NCBI GenBank assembly: GCA_021209875.1
Contig: JAGYVD010000004.1
Span: 744,001 to 808,000, forward strand
Source: Rosellinia necatrix
Taxonomy: Eukaryota; Ascomycota; Sordariomycetes; Xylariales; Xylariaceae
Direction: 5' to 3'
DNA length: 64,000 bases
Shown here: one piece after another, positions 37,529 through 51,582 of the stretch
Numbering within the stretch: the stretch's first letter is position 1
Layout of the letters: every line of letters begins with the position of its first letter
Made by a program: the position numbers and the translations under genes
Notes under the pieces: model-generated
Seen by the model: only the letters and a program-made list of their open reading frames with translations
What the model was told of the DNA's origin: nothing
Database searches by the model: none

Positions 37529-37738
37529 GTGAGAGGTGCACCATGGGGGGGGTGAAAAGTGTATTGTAGAAGATGAAGATCTAACTATTCTGATCTAACT
37601 TGTGGATCTAGCTAGGTGCGTGGGCTAGGGCCCACTTATTAGGGCTAGTCCAAAGTGGTGGGGTGCGTGGCTTTGCCACGCTACAGGTGGGGCTACAGCG
37701 CTTATATAAGCGACTCCCCTGTCGGCGCGTATCAAAGC
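37529..37738. repeat. Isolated GC island with hairpins (unclassified mini-element)
   Basis: About 210 bp of almost unmutated sequence starting AGTGAGAGGTGCACCATGG and ending GTCGGCGCGTATCAAAG. It contains a stem GCGTGGC-TTT-GCCACGC and the palindrome CGCTTATATAAGCG. I find no second copy in the window. It could be a MITE-like insertion, a SINE or a scrap of unique DNA. Confidence 0.55.
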
Positions 37739-39872
37739 TTATATAAATTTTTATTTTTATAAGCTATGAAAAATATTTATATTATTTTTAATAAAATAAA
37801 TTATAAGCTTATAATGTTTTTTATTTAATATATAAATTATTTAATTTTTAAAAAGCTTATATAATAGATTTATTTATTAAAAATATATACAAATTAATTT
37901 AATATATTTATTTTTAATTATTAAAACTTAGTCTAATTTATTATATTTTATTAAATGATTAAACAGAATTTAACACAGCTTTTGCAAAAATTTAACAATT
38001 CTTTTGTTTAAAAGTTGTTTAAATATTTATAATATTATATATATAATAATATATATTTTATATTTAATATATAAAATTTTATTAATTCATATATCTTTAA
38101 TTATATACATGAATGCTTATAAAATATAGCTTTTAAAGCTTTTAATTATTAATATTAACAAGCTTTAAAGTTTTTTAGTTTAAAATATTTCTAAAATAAA
38201 TTATAAACTAAAATATATTAAAATTAATTAAATTTAATAAATTTAACAACATTTTCAAAAATTATTTATAAATTTTTATTTATATTTAATATAAACTTTT
38301 ATTTAAATATTAAAAATTAAGTTAATATTTAAAAAAACTAGGTTAAAATATTTAATAAGTTAAACTATTAAAATATTATTTTTATATTTTTAAACTATAA
38401 TAAACCATTAAAATTATAATATTAGATTTTTTTTTAATTAAATAAACTTTTAAAATAATATTTATATAAAACTTTTAATTAACTTTATATTAATAAATAT
38501 TATATTTATTAAAAGTTTTTTAAAAGCTAAATAATATTTTTGCATATTTTTCTGTTTTTATTTTAAATAAACAACTATAAAAGGGTTATATAAATTATAT
38601 TTGTATTTTTATTTCAAATAAAACTTTTAAGTTTTAATAGTTTTTAATTATTAATTAAATATAATATTTTATAATTATTAATTAATATATTATTTACTAA
38701 AATATATTTTCTAAATTTAATTATAAAACTATTTTTAAATTACTAGTAATTTTCTTTAATAAAGTTAAGTTAATTATTATAAAATTATATTAAAATTAAA
38801 ATAGTTTTATTTTTATTATTAAAATTTATTATATTATTTAAACTATTGTTTTTTTTATTAATTTTTTAATTAAAATTAGCTATTTTATTATATAAGTTTT
38901 TATAACATATATAAAACTACAGCTTTTTAATTTTTTTGATTTTTATAATATCGGTTTAAATTTTATTAAACTAAACTTTATTATAAAGCTTAAAAAGTTA
39001 AAAATAAATATTTTTAGCTTTATTTAAATATAAGCACTTATAACTTTTTTAACCGGCTAAATTATTTTAGCATGTCTTTTAAGCTTTTTTATTTGAATAT
39101 GTTATTATATTAGCTAAAAATCTATTTTATATTTATTAGCTTATTAAGCTTGCAAACATTTTAAACTTATTTTTTTTACTTTTTAGTTTATATTTATAAA
39201 TTATAATCTTAAAAACTTTTATATTTTATTAAAATAAGCATAATTTTTTCATAGCTTATATTTAATTAACGTAATAAATTATTAATAATTTTTATTAAAC
39301 GTTAAATAAATATTTACTGCTGCTAAAAATTTTTGGTGCAAATATTTAATTTATATTAAAAAGTTTTATAATTACTGCCTTTTAATATTTTTGTTTTTAT
39401 TTTTATATTATATTATTCTTTCAACTCTGTTTTTAACAGCTTTTATTATAATTATTTAATACTTTTATTCAATATTAAAAAAAAAAAAAACAAGCAAAAT
39501 TATATTATATAAAATAAAATTAAGTTTTTAAATATTAAATTAAAATTGTTAATGTTTATATTAATAACTATTTATATATATATAATATTAACTGCTTTAT
39601 TAATTTATTTATATATAATTATATAACATAATTAAAAATAACTTTTATTTTAAAACTAAATAAAATATTTTATTTAAATATTTAAAAACGTTATAATAAT
39701 TTTTTGCATACTAAGTTTAAAAGTATTAAGCCTTAAAAGTTTTTATAGTTAAAACTTTTATGTAAAGCTTTTTATATATATATTTTTTATATATTATGTT
39801 TTTTTTTTATTTATTTAAAATATACTGCAGCTAATTCTTATCTTAATTATATAAAAAACAAATTCAAATTAT

Positions 39873-40128
39873 TGTTAGAGGAGGCAAGGGGTGCCAGGCT
39901 TGGCACCACTAGTTGCCCCACTGTAAGATTAAGTAAAGTGGCCCAGGCCCCCTGGGCTAGCCTATTTAGGCTAGGCCTACCTATCTATTTATATTAATAA
40001 GTGGAATTTTAAGACTGCACTTAAAATTCTATTATTTTTATTACTAATATATATATAATATTAGAATATAGACTAGTATATAGTAAATACAGCTATTTAT
40101 AGCTTTATATTTCTAACTAGAATTATTA
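39873..40128. repeat. Left LTR of element 4
   Basis: Starts TGTTAGAGGAGGCAAGGGG and contains the hairpin GGTGCCA-GGCT-TGGCACC. The first 110 bp are hardly mutated and the rest is RIP-like compared with the right copy. Confidence 0.88.
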
Positions 40129-42342
40129 AATTACTGCTTTTATAACGATCGGACTAAAGGTATTTTTTTAAGCAGCTTTGGCAAACTATTTATTTAAGTC
40201 TTGCGGTCGAAAACAGCTTTTTTGCCCTGCGGCAGTTTATATTACGCGGCTAAATACAAAAGAACTGGTAGAATTAGCTGCAAATTATATTATTTTATTA
40301 ATCAACTAACTAATTAACAAATTAAAGCTTTAAATTTATTAATTCTAGCTAGTTTTATTAATTTTATCGTTTTTAATGTTTTTAACCAGATCTATTTATT
40401 TTAGCTAATTTAATTAAGCTATCGATTTTACCGACTTTAGCTTTAGCCAACCTAGCTTATTTTAGTTTAGCTTATTTAGCAAACTAAGTGGATTTAGCCT
40501 AATCTAGCCTAGCTTAGCTTAGCTTAGCCGGCTAGCTAGCCAGCCAGGTAAGCTAAGTTATAGCTTTTATTAATTATTAAATAAAAGCGGTTTTAATAAA
40601 TAATATATAAAAAAATGTACATATGATATAAAAACGCGTTAATAGTTTAAATAAAAAATATAATAAATTAGCCGCAGATATTATTAAATTAAAAATATGT
40701 TATATCGCGTTATAAGCTATAACTAAGTTTTTTAATTTAAAAATAAATGCTTTAAATATAAAACTAAGCTTTTTAAAGTTAATTATAAGCTTTATAAATA
40801 ACCGCTTAAACTATTTAATTAGCTATATATAAAATAACAGTAGTTTTAAAAACTAAATAAACAATTAAACTAAAACAGCTCAATCGAATAAATTTAAAGC
40901 TAATAATTTTATTAAAGCTAATAATAATATTAAATAAAAGATTTTACCTGTAGGATTAATAAACACTGAAAATATTAATATTAGCTTTTTTTTTTTATAA
41001 ATATTATAGTTTTTTTTAGTTAATCTAGCTATATATTATAAACCGGTTATATATTTAATTATTAATATAGCTATATATTTTATTTATAATCTGGCTAATT
41101 AAAGCTATTTATATAATTTAATACAGTTTATTAATTTAATTAATTACGCTGATTTAACTAATTAAATATTTAATTATTTTAAGAATCCAGCTTATTAAGC
41201 TAGTTGTTTTAATTTAATGTATTAAACTAGTTCATTTAATATGATTAATTAAACTAGTTACTTTAATTAAGCCGATTTAATTAATTAAAGCTTTAAATAT
41301 ATAGCTTGTTTAAAAGTTTTAAATATAAGCTGTTTTAATTTTAGTTATTTCCATTTAGCAAATATTAGAATAATAACTGCCAGAAGTAACGTTATTTATA
41401 TAAATATTTAATTGTTTATAAATAAACTATAAGCTTTAATTAAAAAGCAACACTTTTTTAGCTAAATTTTTACCTAGATTAATTGTTTATTATATAGCTA
41501 AGCTTTAAAATAATAGAATAATAAATTATTAGCTAACTAACGGCGTATTTTACGTAAAGCAGGCTTAAATAAAGTTATTACGGCTTCAAAAAACCGTTTT
41601 AAAATATAATTTAAACGTGCTACACGTTTATTTATAACTAACAACCTGTTTTTCTATAATATAGCTAAAAACAAAAATATAATATTTTAATTTATGTAGC
41701 GTATATTATAATATGCGCGAGCTAATAAAACTTAAAAAAAAATAATTTTAATTAGCTAAAAATTATAATAATTATTTAAAATTAATAAAATAAGCTTATT
41801 TTTAATTATATAAAAAACTAAAAGCTAAAATTTTTTAAAAGCTATATAAAAAAATCAAACAAGCTTATAATAAACTTAAATAAAAAATTAAACGTTTTTA
41901 TAGCTTTAGCTTTAGTTTTAGCTGTAGCTTTAATTTAATTAAACAAAAGTTTTAATAATAATTATATAAAGAAAATAATTTTAAAATATTAAAAGTTTTA
42001 ATTATATTAGTAAAGCCAGCAGTTTTATTAGTTTTAATATATATAACTAAAACTAGAGAAAAACTAAAAGCGGTTACAACTACAGCTGTTGTTAAACCGG
42101 CAGAACTTTTAATTAAAAAAATAGTTAATTAATATGCTAGCTAAATAACGGCTTGTTTGTTTTTATTATATTTTTATATAAATTAGCATTTAAAAAAGCA
42201 TAAAACTAAATTAAAGCTTTAAAATTAAATAAAAAGTTTAAAACTTAATAAATTAAATTAATAAAATTTTAAAAAATTAATTAGCCAGCTGCTGCTAAAT
42301 AGTTGCTAAAAGCAGCAACTGCTTTTTAAATGTCTGGCATTT

Positions 42343-42598
42343 TGTTAAAGTAGGCAAAAGGTGCCAGGCTTAGCACTACTAGTTGCTCTACTATAAAATT
42401 AAATAAAGTGGCCCAGGCCACCTGGGCTAGCCCACTTAGGCTAGGCCCACCCATATACCTGTACTAATAGGTGGAATTCTAGGACTGCACCTAGAATTCC
42501 ACTATTTTTATTACCAACACATATATAACACTAGAATATAGACCAGTATACAGCAAATACAGCTATTTACATCTTTATACCCCTGACCAGACTTATTA
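42343..42598. repeat. Right LTR of element 4
   Basis: Starts TGTTAAAGTAGGCAAAAGG. It holds a perfect 13-bp stem GTGGAATTCTAGG / CCTAGAATTCCAC around ACTGCA (42471-42502). The left copy is mutated at both arms of this stem. Here the first part is mutated and the second part is preserved, the reverse of the left LTR. Confidence 0.88.
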
Positions 42599-43228
42599 AT
42601 TATATATTAAGTTTTTATTATTAAAATTAATAAACGCTTAAATATTTTAAACAGATATATTAGCAATTTTAATTATAAATAGTTTTTAAAAAGATATCTG
42701 CTTTAATTATTATAATTAAAACTGTTTTTATAAAAGCAAAAATAATATAATACTTGTTTTAAAAGCTGTAATAAAATTTAAAGCTTTAAAACTAAAATAT
42801 AAAAAATTTAATTAAAATAAACAGCAATAGCTGTATAAAAATTTAAATAAATAATTTTACGTTTTGGCGTTAAATAAATTATAGGTTTTAAAAAAAAGCA
42901 TTAGTTTAAAAGCAAACTAAGCTTATAATTATAATAAAAAAATAAAACCGTTAATTTATTTATAATTATGTTAATATATATACGTACTATTTTATAACAT
43001 ACTTTTTAAATTAAGTATATAACTAATTACTAGAATAAAAATATTACAGCTGATTTATATTTTAGTTTTATTTTTTGCTAATAAATTTTAAGCTGTTAGT
43101 TTGCCGGCCGCAGCTTAAATTTAAACTTTTTATGCCTAGGCTTATATAAGTAGGCCTTATTTAGCAGGATAAAACGTTATATTAACTAATTAAGCTAGCT
43201 AACATAAAATATAAACTAAAGTTATAAC

Positions 43229-43537
43229 TTTAACAGAAGTATAAATTAATTTATAAAAAAATTTGTTAAACATTAAAAGCGTGTTAATATTTTACAAATA
43301 TTTAATGCAAATAATCGTATTTATTAAAAAGCTTTATTTAATATAATAAGCCACAGGTATTTCTATATATTAATTATATAATAAAAACGATTTTAAAAGT
43401 TGTTCCTGCTTTAAACGTATAGCGCTTGCAAATGCAGCATTAGCACTACATTTTGCATATATATATCCTCTGCTTAAAAGATCTTTAAAATAAGGATTCC
43501 TAGCTTAATTGCCAAGCTGTTCCACACTACTGTTACA
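43229..43537 (-). repeat. LTR family 3, copy b
   Basis: 309 bp, minus orientation. The plus-strand right half is well preserved (GATTCCTAGCTTAATTGCC, then AAGCTGTTCCACACTACTGT) and ends CTGTTACA. The flanks ATAAC (43224-43228) and ATAAA (43538-43542) agree at four of five positions, so it may be a solo LTR and not the partner of copy a. Confidence 0.8.
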
Positions 43538-44370
43538 ATAAAATATTAGCTAAACTATTATTTTATAATATAAATTGTTGAATTTAAAAGCAGATATTGT
43601 TTTATATACCTAAAACAAATATTTTATAAAATAAATATAATAATAAAAAGTTTTTTATAAATATATTAATTAAACTAGCTTATATAATTATATTATTTAT
43701 ATAAATAATTATAATATTAAACGTTTAATAAATATATTAATATTAAAACGCGATTTAAATTACTTTAATTTTAAAAATATTAATATTTTATAATGTTTTA
43801 TTTTTCAAATATAAATAGCTGTAAGCTTAGTTTTTAAAATTAAATAATATTATATGTTAATTATAAATATTTATTTTTATTTTAAACTAAAATTTATTAA
43901 GCTTTAATTTTAAAACGTTTATAAATAAATAATAAATTTAATAATTGTTTATAATTAATATAAATATTTATTAAAACTTTTAAAACGTTAAATTATAAAA
44001 CAAAATTTTATATTACATTTAAATAATAATTAAAACAGCTGTGAATTAAATTTAAATAATAATATTTATATATTATGAGAACAAGCTCTTTTAATTAAAA
44101 TTATTATAATATAAAAGCTTAAATAGCTTAGAATTCTTTGAGTTTTTTTAAAATATTTATCGTTTTAATATTATTTTAAATATATTTTATTTTATTTTTG
44201 TTTTTTTTTTTAGCAAGCTATATTTATATTAAAAATATATACGTTTTAATATTAAAAACTTTTATATAAATATTTTTATAGTTTTTATTATATTTCAAAA
44301 TTAAATTTAATATGTTAAAAAATAGTTTTATTTTTAAAAATATTAAATATTTTTAAATATATAAATTAAA
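43538..44370. other. AT-rich spacer
   Basis: No gene or repeat recognised between LTR family 3 copy b and element 5. Confidence 0.5.
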
Positions 44371-44682
44371 TGTTAGAACTATGGCAATTAGTTATAGTTA
44401 CTTATAGCTGTTGTATGTGCATATGCTTTATATAAACATATGGCATATATGTTACGTATATATATACAGCGTATATGCTTTATATATAAAACAGGCTATG
44501 TTATTGCTGTTATTTTAATAGGTTGTACGCTAGCAGAATTTTTATATAAAACTTAAAATAATGCTACACATAATAATTATTTAAATAAAATAATTAAATA
44601 TAATAAATATTATATAATAAAAGTTATATTCTGTTTTATATATAAATAGTATATATATTATATATATAAAGCTTATTTAATA
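44371..44682. repeat. Left LTR of element 5
   Basis: 312 bp from TGTTAGAACTATGG to GCTTATTTAATA. It is better preserved than the right copy in its first 150 bp (CATATGGCATATATGTTACG here; mostly TATA there). Confidence 0.82.
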
Positions 44683-47600
44683 TTAATTAAGAGGTGTAAA
44701 ATATAATTATAAATTAATAAAAATAAAAACAAAACATGTTTAAAATTTAATAAATTTAAACAAGTTTTTATATTATATTTTAAAAATTTTGTTTTATATA
44801 AACAAATTATTTTTATATAATAAAAGCTTAAAAAATTAATTTTAAATATTTATATTTTTATATATTTTATTATATTTTAAAGTTATAATATAAAAATTAA
44901 ATATTAAAAAGTAATAATATATAATTATATAAAATTATTTATAATATAAAAGTTAAATAATATATAAATAAATTTTTAAAAACTTGTTTATTAACTTATT
45001 ATTAAAAGTTGTTTATTTATTTTTAAAATATTTTATAATAACTTTAAAAAATTATATAATAAAAAAACTTTTATTATAAATAATAATATTAAATAATATA
45101 ATAAAATTATATTAAACAGTAAAATTAGCAAATATATTATATAAAATATTGTTAATATATAATATTAAAAATAAAAGCTTAATATTATAACCGCGATTTT
45201 AATTATATTTAATATATAAACAGCTTGTTATATTTTAAAATATAAATATTTAAATATAACTAGCGAGCTATTATAAAATTATATATTAAAAACTTTAAAT
45301 TATAAACGTTTAAAATATAAAACTAATTTTATAAGCTAATTTAATAAAAGCTGTTTAATATATTAAAAAAAAACATATAATTTAATAGTAATAATAGTTT
45401 TATATAAGCAGTTAATCTTATATAAATTATATAAAAATAATATATATTAAATAAACTAAAATATTTTTGTTTATATTTATATTAATGCTTATATAAATAT
45501 TTAATTTATTTATTTTAAACTAAAAGCTTTATATAAATATAAACAATATAAGCATTTTATAGCTTAAAATATTATTTAATATATTATAATTAAAACTAAT
45601 ATTTTATATATGTTTTAAATTTAAAAAAAAACTAATAGATTATTTATATAATTAATAATTAAATATAAATATATTTTTAATTTAATAAATAAATATATAA
45701 TATTTATAAAATATAAACTAAACTTTTAATTAATTTATAAATATTTTATTATATATTATTTTTATAAACTTCTAAATAATTATTAAATATATATATAACG
45801 TTTAATTTAATTATAATAAACATGTTTTTTAATTTATTTTTTTAAAACATATAAAACAGAAATATATTTTTAATAAATATATTATTTTTAAAAACATAGA
45901 TAAAAAAAAACTATTTTAACAAGCTATATAATTTATTATATAATAAAATATAACTATTTATTAGCTTATATTAATAATTTAAAATAATAAAAATTAATAT
46001 TATATTATATTTTTAATTATATTAAAAGTTTAATTAAAAACTTTTATATATATAATATTAAACTTAATAAAATTTAACATAAAATTTATTATATAATAAA
46101 TATTTATTTTAATATAAATATAAACTATAGTTAATATTAAACCAATTAAATTAATATTATTTTTATATAAATAAAATAAAACAACTTAAATTTAGATATA
46201 TATAAAACATTAAATTTAATAATTATTAAGCTAGCAAAAATATAGCAAGCTTTAAAAACAAGCTATTAAAATAAAATCTAGCTAAATATAACTATTATAT
46301 AAATATGCCGAGGCATATTAAAATTAACAACAGCTTTTTGCCCATTTAAAAACATGCCTGCAAATTATAAATAAAAATAAAACAAAATATTTTATATAAA
46401 AATAAATAATATTTATTTTATCGACCAAAAGTATAACTAAAATAATTATATAAAAGCTTTTCGGTTTAAAAATATATATAGATTTTAAGCTAGCTTAATA
46501 TATAATAGAACTTTTACAACTTAAAAGCAGCTTAATTATAACGCTTATATAAATAAAAATGTTTTATATATATAAAAACAGGCTGTTAATTAATAAATTA
46601 TATATTTTAAAAAAACCTATATAAAAAGCATATATTTTAACTTATATAAAATAATGTTTAATTATTTTTGTTATTTAATAATTTTTAGCATATTTTATAA
46701 AATATAAAAATATTTTAAACTAAACTTAAATAATAATAAAAAAAATAATAATAAATAAGATATATAATTAACTTAGTTTTTAATAAATAATATATTTATA
46801 TATTATATAATAAAAAAATATTTAAAATTAAAAACAAATGTTTTATTTAATTAATTTATATTAAACAAATAATATTATATAAAGTACTAAAATAAACCAT
46901 AAAATATAAATGCTTTTAATTATTTAATTATAAATAAAATATAATTAAAAATATATATTTAAATAAACTTTTATATATAAACTAAATAAATAAAAAAACT
47001 GTTGTTATATAATTTAAAAACAGAAAAACTATTATATTAATTAAAACAGTTAAAATAAAAACGTTTTTAATATAATAATATATTATATTTTTAATATTTT
47101 AATACTGTTTTTAATTTTTTTAAAAATATAGCCTGTTTATAAGTTTATTTTAATAATATAAAAACATTATTATATAATAAAATAAAAAGATTATATTTAT
47201 TATATATAAATAAAAACATTTATTTTTAATATATGCTTTTAAAAAGCTAAAATATATTTTATTAAAATAAAATTAAAACGTTTATATTATTAATTTAAAT
47301 ATTTTTATATAAAAACTATATAAGCTATTAAATTATATAAAATATAATATAAACTATTTAATTTTAAAAAAATTTAAAAGTTTTATTATTACTACTAGTT
47401 ATATAATTATATATTAAAACGTTATAAATTTTAATTAAAAATAATTATAATTTTAATTATAAAGTTATAATTAATACTATATAAATAAACAATAAATAAA
47501 TACTTTATATTATTAATATTATAATATTATTTTAAGCTGCAACATTTTTAAAATTTATATTTATATATAATGTTTAAAAATATTATATAAATATTAAATT

Positions 47601-50059
47601 AATATATGTTAAAAACTTTCTGTTTATATTATATATAATTTAAATATAAATCTTTTATTAAAAAATTTTAAAATTAAGCTAGAATAATTAATATATAATA
47701 TTATATAATATTTATTAAAGCTTATTAAATAATAAGCAAAATTAAATAAATATATAAACTATTTTATTATATATATAATATATTAAAATAAAAATTAAAT
47801 ATTATATAAAATAAAAATTAATTTTATAAATAATAATTGAAGCTTTATATAATACTGCAGGTTTAAATAGATTAATATTTATTTTATTAATATTTAAAAT
47901 ATATTTTAAAATTAATTAAAATTTACTTTTTTATTAAATATTATATAAAAATAAAAACATTAAAAAAGCTATAAAGATATTGCATAAAAACAGGCTAAAA
48001 TTAAAATCAACTATATAATTAATAAACATAATAGCTTAGTTATATATAATATACTTTTATTATTTTTAAAAAGTAAAGTTTTAGTATAAAAAAAAAAAAT
48101 TAATAAAAGCTATATAAAATTTAATTATTTAAAAGATTTAATATAATTATTAATTTAATTAATAGCTTAATATAATTTTAATATATTTAAGTTAAACTAT
48201 ATTATTATATAATAAATAAATAAAAAACTAAAAAAAAATATTTTAAACTGTTTAACTATTTATTATATAAAAGCATAGCAGACTAAAAAAAACGCTATTA
48301 TAAATGCTAATATATAAGCTATATTTATATAAAAACTAAATAATATTTTTATAACAGCAAAAAAACAACAGGCATATGTTTTAATAGTAAAGCTTTAAAA
48401 AATAATATAATTATTATATTAAAAATATTATTTAAAAATTAAATATAATTAAAATTAATAACTTTATTATATAAAAATATGTTAGTTTATTAAATATATT
48501 AAATTTAAATATAATAAAACTTAAATTTTTAAGTTTAAACTTATAAAAATAAAAAAAAACAACCTAATTATATAAAAATTAAAACTTATTTTATAAAAAT
48601 ATAACAACGCTAAAAAAAATAATATTTATATAATTTTTAATTATTTAATAAATAAACTAAAAACTGCTACTAGCAGTTAAACTTTATTAATTTATAATTA
48701 TAATATTTTAAACAAACTTTAAAATATTATATAAATATATATATAATTAAAAACAAGCTAGCAAAAAAATCTTTATATAACTATTTAATAAACTTAAGCT
48801 AAAATATTTTAAAAAATAATTTTAAAATTATATAATTATTATATAAACTAATAAAATTAAAGCTATATTAGTTTAAAACTTATTATTAATATTATTAAAA
48901 ATAATAAAATATATTTATATTTATATATAATTTATATTTATTATATATAATAAAACAATTAAAAATTTTAATATTACTAGCTTATAAATAAATAATATAT
49001 TAAGTTTTATTATATTAAATTTTTAAAAAAAAAAAACATAAGCTAAAATAAGCTGATTTTTATATAAAACTAAAAAAATACTTTAATTAAAATATTTAAT
49101 TAGATTTAATAGCGGCTAAATTATATTATTATATAAAAAATATAATTTTAATATAAAAAACAGAGCAAATAATTAGCTTAAGTTAATTTTTATATAATAG
49201 AAACTATTTAAGATTATATTTTACAGCGGGCTAAAAAAGCTTATATTAATAATATATATTAACTAGAAGTTTTATATAATTTATTAGTAGCTGTTTAAAT
49301 AATTAATCTGGTTTTAAACAATATTAAAAACCTGTACTAAAAAATCTAATAATAAATAAACAACTTTAAATAAAGTTTAATTTTTATACTACAAGACTTA
49401 ATATATATAAAACTATTTATTTTTATTAACAGATTTTTATAAATAATACCGTTATAAATTTTTAGCTTAAATCTTTTATTATATTAATAATAAAGCATTA
49501 TATAAAAAAAGTTAAGTTTTAAAATAATTAAAAATATTATATATTAAAACTTTAGTAAATATAAAAAGTTATTTAAAATATTTTAATAAATAAGCTATAT
49601 AATCTAATTAATAAATTTAATAATATAATAGCTTTATATATAATAATTTAAAAGATTTTAGCTATTTTAAACGTTTTTTAGTTTTAGTAATTTTATATTT
49701 AAACTTAAAATTATTATATAATTATTTAATTAAACTAAATATAATATAAAAAAACGTTTAATAATAAATATTATATTGTTTTAAAATTATATAAAAAAAA
49801 AGATTTTTAAAATATAATAGATTAATAGTATTAATAATTTAATAAATATATTTATTAAATAAAAACTAAACTAAGCTTTAAAAACTTAATATTTATAAAT
49901 AAACTAATTATATAAGTTAAAACATATATAAAATAAACTAAAAAGCAAAAATAATAAAAAGCAAAGTTTATATAATAATAAATATTATTTTTTGTATAAT
50001 AATAATATAAATTTTATTTTATTGTATAATAAAAATATAAATATAACTAAAAATTTAAT

Positions 50060-50450
50060 TTTTAAAAAACAGGCCTTAATAATATAATAATAATATATAT
50101 TATATTTAATTATTATATAACCTAGGTTTAATTTTTAGCTAAAGCTTGCAAAGTTTAAAGTTTATAAAAAATATTATAAATTTTAAACTTTGCTATTTTT
50201 ATTATTTTTTATTTTTAAATATTTTTATTTTTTTTATATAATAATAGCTTAAACTTTATTTTTTATATAAAAAACATATAATTATTATTAAAAGCCTGAC
50301 TTTTTAAAAACAAGCTTTAATTATATAATAATAATATATATAATAATTAGCTGTTATATATTTTAAGTTTAATTTTTAACTAAAACTAATAAAGCTTAAA
50401 GTTTATAGTTTATAAATAAACTAATATAATAAACTTTAAGCTTTATATTT
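50060..50450. repeat. Direct duplication (about 240 bp apart) carrying inverted repeats
   Basis: Around 50,146-50,193 the string GCAAAGTTTAAAGTTTATAA is followed by its near reverse complement TTATAAATTTTAAACTTTGC. A degenerate copy of the whole arrangement, with AAGCTTAAAGTTTAT and AAACTTTAAGCTTTA, lies at about 50,385-50,445. Upstream strings (TATAATAATAATATATAT) are also shared. Confidence 0.55.
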
Positions 50451-51130
50451 TTTATTTATATATAACAATTAAATTTTTTTTTATATAAAAAAAAACTATA
50501 TACAAGCGATATTTTTATATTTATAATTTATATAAACTATATTTTTATTTTTATGTTATTTATATATAAAAAGCAAAATATAAAAAAAGCAAAAAAGCAA
50601 ATTTGTTTTTTTTTTTTTTTTTAGTTAAAATATTACGTTATATATAAACATTAAATATAAAAATATAAACGTTTTTTAAAATTAAAAACTTAATAATATA
50701 AACTAAATAAAGCTTTTTAATTATAGCAGCAGTTATTATATAATTTATTTATATATATTTTAAAATATTAAGTTTTTAGCTTTAAATTAAAAAGCTTAAA
50801 AATAGTTTTTATAGTAAATAAATTTAGTTTAAACGTTTATAAAAACGTTTAAAGCTGCTTTTAAAACAAAATATTATAAAAAAACTGCAGTAATAATATT
50901 TTTAATATTTTGTTGCATATAAAAACTTATTAAAAAATAAAAATAAAAATATATAAATAATTATTTATTTAAAAAAAATTATATATATTAATATATAAAA
51001 ACTATATTAAAGCTTAACAAGCTTAAGTTTTTATAAAAACAATAAACTTTTATTTAATTATTTTTTTATATAAATAAAATTTATAAACTATAAAATATTT
51101 TATATTAAAAAAGCGTAAAATAAAAACAAA

Positions 51131-51290
51131 AGCGGGCAGGCGGCGCAAAAGCAGCAGCAGCAGCGGCAGGAGCAGCAGCAAATATTATTATTATTATTAT
51201 TATTATTAATACTGTAGCTTTTAAAAGTTAGTATTTATATTATATAAAAAAAAAAAGCTATTATGTATATATATATATATATATATACAT
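51131..51290. repeat. GCA, ATT and TA microsatellites in series
   Basis: A GCAGCAGCAGCAGCGGCAGG-type run (51132-51181) passes directly into an ATT run (51183-51209), followed after 50 bp by a TA run. It sits about 300 bp inside the right LTR of element 5. Confidence 0.88.
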
Positions 51291-51582
51291 ATATAAAAAA
51301 AAAAAAAAAATAAACGGAACAGCAGAACAAAAAGTTAGCTGTAAATAAAACTGTATATATATTTAAGCAGCAGAAAACACGCTAGTAATTTTAAGCCTAG
51401 GTTTAAATATTAAATAGTAGCTATATAAAGCGTACATAAATTAAAAGCTGCATATAAGCAGAAAACTTTATATAAAAAAACAACTATATATAAACAAGCA
51501 ACTATATATATATAAATAATTATATATAAGCAGAAAATAACGTATAAATAAAAAACTATAACTAATAAAAAAAAAAAGCTAA

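Larger units (their letters stand above)
39873..42598. mobile_element. Short LTR element 4 with perfect target duplication
   Basis: 256-bp direct repeats (39873-40128 and 42343-42598, offset 2470) flank a 2.2-kb interior. The outer five-mers are both ATTAT (39868-39872 and 42599-42603), as expected for integrase-mediated insertion. At 2.7 kb it is too short for a full gag-pol element and is probably non-autonomous (TRIM or LARD type) or internally deleted. The interior is AT-shifted but keeps GC scraps at 40140-40260 and an AGCTT-rich run at 40430-40560. It lies between copies a and b of LTR family 3. Confidence 0.88.

Noticed and set aside
46290..46420. Possible integrase or reverse-transcriptase remnant in element 5 (patch with GCCGAGG and TTTTTGCCC)
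   Set aside because: No frame around it gives a recognisable catalytic motif after allowing for mutation by eye.
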